From the IMG/VR virus record IMGVR_UViG_3300044846_001324, positions 1 to 23,012 of that record: a stretch of DNA of 23,012 bases, one strand, 5' to 3'. Of this stretch, positions 18,113 to 23,012 are shown piece by piece; within the stretch, counting starts at the first letter, position 1, and the number at the start of each line of letters is the position of its first letter. Origin of the DNA: a virus. The notes under the pieces are model-generated. The model saw nothing but the letters and a program-made list of their open reading frames with translations, made no database searches and was not told where the DNA came from. The position numbers were made by a program, and so were the translations under genes.

Positions 18113-19894
18113 TTATTTAACGTCTGAAGGTAAGTTTGTATTATTAGGGCTAAATCCTTTCAATGGTAAATTATTAGGGTATATAGAAACCTCAAAAGGA
18201 TTAGTAACTTTAAAACCTCTAATTTCTGCCGCTCTAGTTCCTATCTCTTGTAATCCTGCTTTGTCATTGTTAAAGTCGTACATCATTGTAACGCGTTCAA
18301 ATTTATGATGACATCGTGGCCCGCCTTTATATTTAAATATATCGTAAACATCAGCTCCAAATTCTCCGAATCCTGCATTCACTATTTGCGAACTCATTTT
18401 ATCAATATCCTCTTTTCTGTATAACTTATTTGCTTTTAGCATAGCGTTACAAAATTCGCGCTCTGGCGATTTATTACCAACGTATTTATATCTAACTTTA
18501 AAATATCGTTCTTTAACAAGTTCATCTTGTTTAGATATTGCCGTAGGTCGTGCCGTCCCTGTACTTACTAGATTAATTAATTTAGATAATACAGTTTGTT
18601 TGTTTAGTTTTTCGTGTAGTTCTGAATTGAGACTATCAATGTGATTATTTAAAATATCCTCATCATCTAATTCAACATCTCTACTATCTACAATAATCCA
18701 ATCCTTTTGTTCTGCATCCTCACACTCATCTAAAATAGTCTGTAAAGCACTTTTTTGTGAACTTAAAGCGGTTTCAACTTGTGCAACCGCATCAATAGGT
18801 TTCTCAAATGGATTTAACGTCTTAAAATGTAACTTTAAAGTTATGTTATTAAACGCTAAAATACTATCAAAGGCATCTATTAGTAAGTCTTGAAATGAAC
18901 GTACTATTGTATTATCAAAAGCAGTCATTGACGTAGCTAACTCATCAGCATTAGAACTAAAACCAGTACCCGTAATAATACCAAACATCAAAGGGCTTGT
19001 AACGTTGTGAGCTGTTAAAATCTTATCCCTAGATTCCGTAGATAGGTATTCATAATGTTTTGCCGCCTCGTTAAGTGGAATATCTACTACCGTTGTAGCT
19101 AACTCTTGATTTTCATTGAATGCAACTATTACTTTTTGACCTTTCGACCCCGTTAAACTAGATTTTATCTTATTACTAATATCGTCCTGTTGCTCATCAG
19201 TATATCTGCCACCGTTAACATTTACTATCTTAGTCCCACTAAAACTGTTTTGCACTTCTGTAATTAAGTATTGTGCTATTTCCTCTTCTAAAGTTGCGTA
19301 AGGTAAACCACCTTGATAATCTACACCGCTAAAATACTTCATCCCTACGCTGTAAGGTTTTACAAATAGTATTTCGGTATCAGAATTAGACGTATTGAAA
19401 GCAGGTATTTTTATAGGAGCGTACTCCTTTACATTCTCCCAATTGTCAGAATAGTAATAGTTAGCAATTTTACCCTCTTTATTACACTTCTCAGGGCATA
19501 TAAGGTGAACGCTTATGTGTTGTACTGAAATAACTTTTTTATGGTCTTTAGAATAAAGAACTTGCATAGCACATTGACCTAACATCTTTAAGTCAACAAC
19601 TAATTTACGTACGTCTTCACTTTTAAACATAGTAATAAATGAAGCGTAATCATTTGGCTTGCTAGCAGCATCTAAAGCCGTTAAACCTTTACCGTAAATC
19701 AATCTACTTACTCCGTTTATAACCGCGTTATTTGTAGCAGAATTAGTATATCTATCAATCAGGAATTTATAGTAACTATTTTTATCCCCATATTGTACGT
19801 AATCTCCGTCTTTACTTTCAGTTAGTTCAGGCGCAACGTAAGAAGCTAAACTAAGTACATGTACATTAGGGCGTTTATTTTCTATTTTATTCAT
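18113..19894 (-). CDS. Portal protein with MuF-like C-terminal extension
   Basis: A 593-residue protein. Residues about 1-410 are a portal: NGVSRLIYGKGL early, a wing/clip region, YLITEVQNSFSGTKIVNVNG, and the stem/crown part STESRDKILTAHNVTSPLMFG then GFSSNADELATSMTAFDNTI. Residues ~490-560 (RYKYVGNKSPEREFCNAML, KANKLYRKEDID, YKGGPRCHHKFERV) resemble the head-morphogenesis MuF/gp7-type domain with its G-G-P-x-C-x-H ending, here fused. The portal forms the DNA-entry ring; the extra domain may be injected or aid assembly. Eight-base overlap with the upstream gene. Confidence 0.88.
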   Translation of the reverse strand: MNKIENKRPNVHVLSLASYVAPELTESKDGDYVQYGDKNSYYKFLIDRYTNSATNNAVINGVSRLIYGKGLTALDAASKPNDYASFITMFKSEDVRKLVVDLKMLGQCAMQVLYSKDHKKVISVQHISVHLICPEKCNKEGKIANYYYSDNWENVKEYAPIKIPAFNTSNSDTEILFVKPYSVGMKYFSGVDYQGGLPYATLEEEIAQYLITEVQNSFSGTKIVNVNGGRYTDEQQDDISNKIKSSLTGSKGQKVIVAFNENQELATTVVDIPLNEAAKHYEYLSTESRDKILTAHNVTSPLMFGIITGTGFSSNADELATSMTAFDNTIVRSFQDLLIDAFDSILAFNNITLKLHFKTLNPFEKPIDAVAQVETALSSQKSALQTILDECEDAEQKDWIIVDSRDVELDDEDILNNHIDSLNSELHEKLNKQTVLSKLINLVSTGTARPTAISKQDELVKERYFKVRYKYVGNKSPEREFCNAMLKANKLYRKEDIDKMSSQIVNAGFGEFGADVYDIFKYKGGPRCHHKFERVTMMYDFNNDKAGLQEIGTRAAEIRGFKVTNPFEVSIYPNNLPLKGFSPNNTNLPSDVK

Positions 19895-20219
19895 ATATTA
19901 TAAAGTCATTTGTAGAAACGTGGCTAGTATATACGTTTTGATTAGGTGAATAAGTTTCACTATTTTGATTGCTTATAAAAACTTTGTCCTTAAATACTAT
20001 ATCAGAACCGTTTTTAATAGTAAGTGAATAGAACGTATCTTTTGTAAGGTCAAATGAAGCTACAATTTCATTATAGTAGTCACCTACTAAACTTGAAACG
20101 ATAGTAATATTAGCACTTACATTCGTGCTTTCATTGGTAACTATCAAAGTATTATAAGTATTCGAACGTGGAATAAATTTAATCGTTTGATTTGCGCTAC
20201 CCTCATTTAATAGTATCAT
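19887..20219 (-). CDS. Small beta-rich virion protein
   Basis: A 110-residue beta protein (MILLNEGSANQTIKFIPRSN, TNESTNVSANITIVSSLVGD, YSLTIKNGSDIVFKDKVFIS). The start M-I-x-LNEG is typical of a small conserved protein located beside portal genes in Bacteroidota phages; probably a structural or decoration protein. Transcription into it must read through the terminator at 20253-20280. Its leader AGTTTATAAGTATGA is identical to that of the tail chaperone gene. Confidence 0.7.
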   Translation of the reverse strand: MILLNEGSANQTIKFIPRSNTYNTLIVTNESTNVSANITIVSSLVGDYYNEIVASFDLTKDTFYSLTIKNGSDIVFKDKVFISNQNSETYSPNQNVYTSHVSTNDFIIYE

Positions 20220-20252
20220 ACTTATAAACTAAATTATACTACTTTTGTAACC

Positions 20253-20280
20253 AAAAAAAAGCGTACATCAAATGTACGCT
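20253..20280 (-). terminator. Strong intrinsic terminator inside the virion block
   Basis: On the minus strand AGCGTACAT (20280-20272) pairs perfectly with ATGTACGCT (20268-20260) around a 3-nt loop, followed by eight Ts (20260-20253). One of the best terminators in the window, placed between two virion genes, so it must be partly read through or act to lower expression of portal and later genes. Confidence 0.85.
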
Positions 20281-20302
20281 CTTAATATTAGATAGTAATT
20301 AA

Positions 20303-20848
20303 TTAAGCCGTTACAACTGTAGCAGCATCAAATAAAGCTATTAAAGCAGTTTCATTTGCACAATCTAAGAAGTTAGCAGGCACTTTCTCCTCAGCCATAA
20401 AGCTTAAAGAATATCCGTTAAAGTCTCCTAGTTTAGTTCCTGAGCCAATAGTCCCTGAAACCACATCAGCACCTTGCTCAAGTCCTACTAAAAAGAATTG
20501 ATTAGAACGCGTGTGAACAACTATTTGCGGTCTACCATATGATAAAATTTTAATCATTTTAGTAGTTGCTACATCTTGTTTTTTAAGTTTGATGTTTAAC
20601 TTTTGTTCAAAATACGTTGTTCCCGTATTTCTATCCGTTTTAATATCTTGGTCAAAAGAGTTTTCACCTTTTAACTCAAATTTGTATAGATTACTAACTC
20701 CGTTAACTGCTGAAATTAAATCTGTGTGAGTTGCATCATACGTTACATCTCCTTCACCTATACCATAATTGATTAGGTAAACTGCTAAAAGTCCTGAAAC
20801 TGAATCTTTACAGGTTTCTGCTCTCCCCATTGCTATATCACAAGCCAT
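20303..20848 (-). CDS. Virion structural protein, tail-tube-like
   Basis: A 181-residue protein: MACDIAMGRAETCKDSVSGL, FELKGENSFDQDIKTDRNTG, TTYFEQKLNIKLKKQDVATT, LSYGRPQIVVHTRSNQFFLV and TKLGDFNGYSLSFMAEEK. The order 'C-K-D-S-V-(S/G)-G ... G-T-x-(F/Y)FEQ ... G-D-x-NGY-x-(L/V)-x-F' is a family I recall beside Bacteroidota phage capsid genes. The beta-sandwich pattern and abundance-type flanking terminators suggest a major tail tube or second major structural protein; tube identity is not certain. Confidence 0.68.
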   Translation of the reverse strand: MACDIAMGRAETCKDSVSGLLAVYLINYGIGEGDVTYDATHTDLISAVNGVSNLYKFELKGENSFDQDIKTDRNTGTTYFEQKLNIKLKKQDVATTKMIKILSYGRPQIVVHTRSNQFFLVGLEQGADVVSGTIGSGTKLGDFNGYSLSFMAEEKVPANFLDCANETALIALFDAATVVTA

Positions 20849-20860
20849 AATATTTAAGTA

Positions 20861-20895
20861 TTAAAAAAGGGCGGTGTATATTGCACCACCCTTTT
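20861..20895 (-). terminator. Intrinsic terminator after the major capsid gene
   Basis: On the minus strand AAAAGGGTGGTG (20895-20884) pairs with CACCGCCCTTTT (20876-20865), 12 bp including one G-U wobble, around a 7-nt loop and followed by further Ts (20864-20863). It lies 20 nt after the capsid stop and separates it from the next gene. Confidence 0.8.
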
Positions 20896-20915
20896 AAGTT
20901 TATAATTTAATTTAA

Positions 20916-21869
20916 TTAATTCGCTGAGTTCGTGATTCCGTAAGTTACGATGTCAGAAACTGAATGATAGTTAACCGCGTAAGAAGCTCTTAAAATCAAT
21001 CTTACATTATCAGAACCATCTAAGTCTGCCATATCCAAAACTTTCACAAGGTTAGTGTCTGCAAGTAATCCGCAACCAAAAAACAAGTTACTAGTTTGAG
21101 TAGCAATTGCAGTATTAGCAGCTAATCCATTAGCAATAAACAATGGAATGCCATCAAAAGAAAGCTCACCGTTATTATACCATTGTGTCCCTTTGTTTTC
21201 GGTACCATTAGCACCAACACCCGCAGCGATAAAACCACCTAAAGCTCTAACATATGCCTTAGCGATATTTTGCGAAACGTAAATTCTTAAGTCTTCTTTA
21301 CCGTACAATGCAGCAGGAAGTGCGTCAACAATTTTACCTAATTCAGCAACAACGTTTGCAGCAGTTACAGTAGTCCCTGCAACCTCTTGAGCAGAAGGTA
21401 AAGCAGCATCAGCAGCAAGCAAAGTAGAAATACCATCAATTTGACCTGAAGTAGCGTTTGCACCTACCCAAATAGCAGTTTCAACTGAAGCAGCAACTTT
21501 TTCTGTTACGTAAGCTAATAGGTAATCTTGGAAAGATTTAGCCATAACTTTGTGAGCAGAGAATCCCATTTCTTCGCTTCCCCATGAAGATAAAAAGTCT
21601 TTTTTACAAAGTTGCAAATTAACTTGGAAAGGCTCAAGTGTTAATTGTCTTTCTGTAATAGTTACAGTTGACGTTGCAGTAAAGTCGCAAGTTGCATCTT
21701 TTAAAAGACCATCAGTTGCAAGTTTGTGTAGCGTAGTTTTGTACGCGATGTTAGGCATGATAGTCATACCTCCATTTGATAATGTGTTACCGCTCAATAG
21801 AGCAGCTTTTACCCACATTTTTGAATCTTGACCAGCATATGTAGTCGTAATTGTTGCTGTTGTAGCCAT
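20916..21869 (-). CDS. Major capsid protein
   Basis: A 317-residue protein rich in Ala, Thr and Gly. It has an N-terminal arm (TTTYAGQDSKMWVKAALLSG), then TSTVTITERQLTLEPFQVNL, a long helix (HKVMAKSFQDYLLAYVTEKV), a G/A-rich loop and a beta part (DLRIYVSQNIAKAYVRALGG ... DGIPLFIANGL). This composition and order match HK97-fold-type capsid proteins of Bacteroidota phages, with 'DLRIYVS' and 'GIPLF' in the usual places. It is preceded by a scaffold-like gene and followed at once by a terminator, consistent with very high expression. Confidence 0.87.
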   Translation of the reverse strand: MATTATITTTYAGQDSKMWVKAALLSGNTLSNGGMTIMPNIAYKTTLHKLATDGLLKDATCDFTATSTVTITERQLTLEPFQVNLQLCKKDFLSSWGSEEMGFSAHKVMAKSFQDYLLAYVTEKVAASVETAIWVGANATSGQIDGISTLLAADAALPSAQEVAGTTVTAANVVAELGKIVDALPAALYGKEDLRIYVSQNIAKAYVRALGGFIAAGVGANGTENKGTQWYNNGELSFDGIPLFIANGLAANTAIATQTSNLFFGCGLLADTNLVKVLDMADLDGSDNVRLILRASYAVNYHSVSDIVTYGITNSAN

Positions 21870-21877
21870 CTTTTTTT

Positions 21878-22447
21878 TTATTTATTATTGTATATTTCTT
21901 CTAAAATTCTATCACGCATTCCCTTTGGCGCGTTAGGTGTTAAGTCAACATAGTTAACTTCATTTCTGTTTTCAGGGTTATAAACGATTGCTTTCGCTAG
22001 TTCAACCTCTTCAACTGTTTCTATTACTTCAACCGCAGCAAGTTTAAGTGCATCAATTTCTGACTGTAGTTTTGCCAATTCAGCAAAATGATGTTCTTCA
22101 CTTACAGATTTAATAATTTTCTTAGGAGTAGCTTCTACTGTTTCAACCGTAGCTTCAACTTCTGTTTCAACTTCAGGCTCAACCGCTTCTTCTTCTTCCA
22201 TAGCAGCATCTTTAATTTCTCCGATAATACCATCTTCAGAAACTACTAAGATTCTATTATCTTCAAGTTCGTATTCTCCAATTGGTAAAGGAATTTTTTC
22301 TTCATCAGAAACGATATAAACTTCTTGACCTACTACAAATTCATTTGCTTCTAAAACGGTAACTCCGTCTACAAGCATCATTTTTGCTAATTTAACCTCC
22401 ATATTTAGGTAAGTTTTAATTGTGTTAATTGCTTCTCTTACATTCAT
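21878..22447 (-). CDS. Acidic scaffold-like capsid assembly protein
   Basis: A 189-residue acidic protein directly upstream of the capsid gene. The N-terminal beta domain (VKLAKMMLVDGVTVLEANEF, GQEVYIVSDEEKIPLPIGEY, NRILVVSEDGIIGEIKDA) is followed by a Glu/Val-rich linker (EEEEAVEPEVETEVEATVET), a coiled coil (FAELAKLQSEIDALKLAAVE) and a C-terminal peptide MRDRILEEIYNNK. Position, acidity and coiled coil suggest a scaffold or core protein. The last 13 residues resemble the first 13 of the gene upstream. Confidence 0.68.
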   Translation of the reverse strand: MNVREAINTIKTYLNMEVKLAKMMLVDGVTVLEANEFVVGQEVYIVSDEEKIPLPIGEYELEDNRILVVSEDGIIGEIKDAAMEEEEAVEPEVETEVEATVETVEATPKKIIKSVSEEHHFAELAKLQSEIDALKLAAVEVIETVEEVELAKAIVYNPENRNEVNYVDLTPNAPKGMRDRILEEIYNNK

Positions 22448-22449
22448 AA

Positions 22450-22818
22450 CTATAATAATTTTTCAACGTTTTGTAAATTTGCTATTTTATCAAGGGCGTC
22501 CTTTACATTATTTTTTAAAGAACTTCCTCTGCCAGCAAGATTTGCAGGAATTTCAATTCCTAATGCTTTCACTTGAGCAGATATATCGTCAATTACTTTT
22601 AACGCTGAAGTCCATTGAATACCTGCTTGTCTATAACCTACTTTTACATCATTAACCAAATTCTTAATTTTAATTAAATCAGCTTGGCTCTTATCAAATT
22701 CTTTTTTACCCGCTGAAAAAAAAGCATCTAACTCTTTTATATTAGCAAGTTTCACCTCAATAGAATTTAATGCTACTAATTGATTATTGTACACGTCTTT
22801 TAAAATATTATCCCTCAT
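22450..22818 (-). CDS. Coiled-coil virion/assembly protein
   Basis: A 122-residue, almost fully helical protein (LVALNSIEVKLANIKELDAF, FDKSQADLIKIKNLVNDVKV, SSLKNNVKDALDKIANLQNV). It starts MRDNILKDVYNNQ, like the C-terminal peptide of the next gene. Heptad patterns imply a coiled coil. It lies 2 nt before the scaffold-like gene, so it may be an assembly chaperone or head component; role not proven. Confidence 0.68.
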   Translation of the reverse strand: MRDNILKDVYNNQLVALNSIEVKLANIKELDAFFSAGKKEFDKSQADLIKIKNLVNDVKVGYRQAGIQWTSALKVIDDISAQVKALGIEIPANLAGRGSSLKNNVKDALDKIANLQNVEKLL

Positions 22819-22854
22819 AACTATAAACTTTATTAATTTATTATTGTAACCTTT

Positions 22855-23012
22855 TTACCCTCTTTGAGTGGTCGTTGTTGTACCTGAATTATTAATTACT
22901 ATTGTAGATGTTGATTGACTTTCTAGTGAGCCAATTCCTTGCGCTTGTAACGAACCATCACAACATTTTTTAGAGTACGTTCCATCAGGACACGCGCAAC
23001 CTCTTTTACCAC
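22855..23012 (-). CDS. Cys-rich small virion-region protein (partial, start beyond right edge)
   Basis: The last 52 codons of a gene entering from the right edge; TAA at 22855-22857. It encodes GKRGCACPDGTYSKKCCDGS then LQAQGIGSLESQSTSTIVIN and ends with a Thr run and QRG. The KRGCACPDGTYSKKCCDGSLQAQGIG core is a pattern I recognise from small proteins at the head-gene start of Bacteroidota phages. Four Cys in pairs suggest metal or disulfide binding. Confidence 0.72.
   Translation of the reverse strand, partial: GKRGCACPDGTYSKKCCDGSLQAQGIGSLESQSTSTIVINNSGTTTTTQRG

Noticed and set aside
20221-20250. A separate promoter for the gene starting at 20219
   Set aside because: TAATTTAG resembles but does not match TAnnTTTG, and the only nearby TTG is at the wrong distance (15 nt).

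Overview
The window reads as the chromosome of a tailed double-stranded DNA phage (a siphovirus-type gene set) infecting a member of the Bacteroidota, most likely a Flavobacteriia host. The reasons are low G+C, two textbook Bacteroidota promoters (TTG, 17-19 nt, TATCTTTG), A/T-rich leaders without Shine-Dalgarno sequences, and protein families I recognise from flavobacterial phages. Every gene I accept is on the minus strand, so transcription runs from high to low coordinates. Genes are tightly packed, often with ATGA or TAATG start/stop overlaps. I see no tRNA, CRISPR, integrase, repressor or DNA polymerase.

Layout in transcription order (right to left). 23012-16806: virion genes. These are a Cys-rich partial protein, a coiled-coil protein, an acidic scaffold-like protein, the major capsid protein, a tube-like virion protein, a small virion protein, a portal fused to a MuF-like C-terminus, a head-tail connector and two small virion proteins. 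Strong intrinsic terminators follow the capsid gene and the gene after it. 16806-14956: a LamG-like tail/adsorption protein, a small conserved protein, two small membrane proteins (holin/spanin-like) and a GH24 lysozyme, closed by tandem terminators. 14821-11421: an early block from a consensus promoter, with an ERF recombinase, its usual partner, many tiny proteins and a tandem paralogue triplet. 11378-10037: three single-gene units separated by attC-like sites, i.e. an integron-type cassette array (CALIN-like) inside the phage. 10028-9530: four consecutive hairpins, a probably leaderless small lipoprotein gene and a putative small RNA. 9486-3983: replication and nucleic-acid metabolism (replication initiation protein, DnaB-like helicase, PD-(D/E)XK-like protein, RusA resolvase, adenine methyltransferase, metallophosphoesterase). 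3930-1: a sigma-factor-like gene behind its own promoter(s), terminase small and large subunits, a tail assembly chaperone with a -1 frameshift extension, and a tail component that is itself interrupted by a frameshift at a slippery heptamer.

The strongest unusual signal is the cassette array. Four sites share TAACGT on the gene-proximal arm, a 5-nt unpaired spacer and an imperfect hairpin. For each of the three complete cassettes, the two ends that would meet in an excised circle are perfectly complementary over 9-10 nt, whereas the two arms of each integrated site match over only about 4-7 nt. That is the signature expected of attC x attC cassette insertion. Other points of interest are the double frameshift in the tail module, a compact four-hairpin RNA/DNA element, a candidate phage sRNA, a P1-Lyz-like cysteine pair in the lysozyme, and five genes below 60 codons (7280-7456, 11707-11886, 13073-13246, 13243-13368, 14597-14752) that fill apparent gaps.
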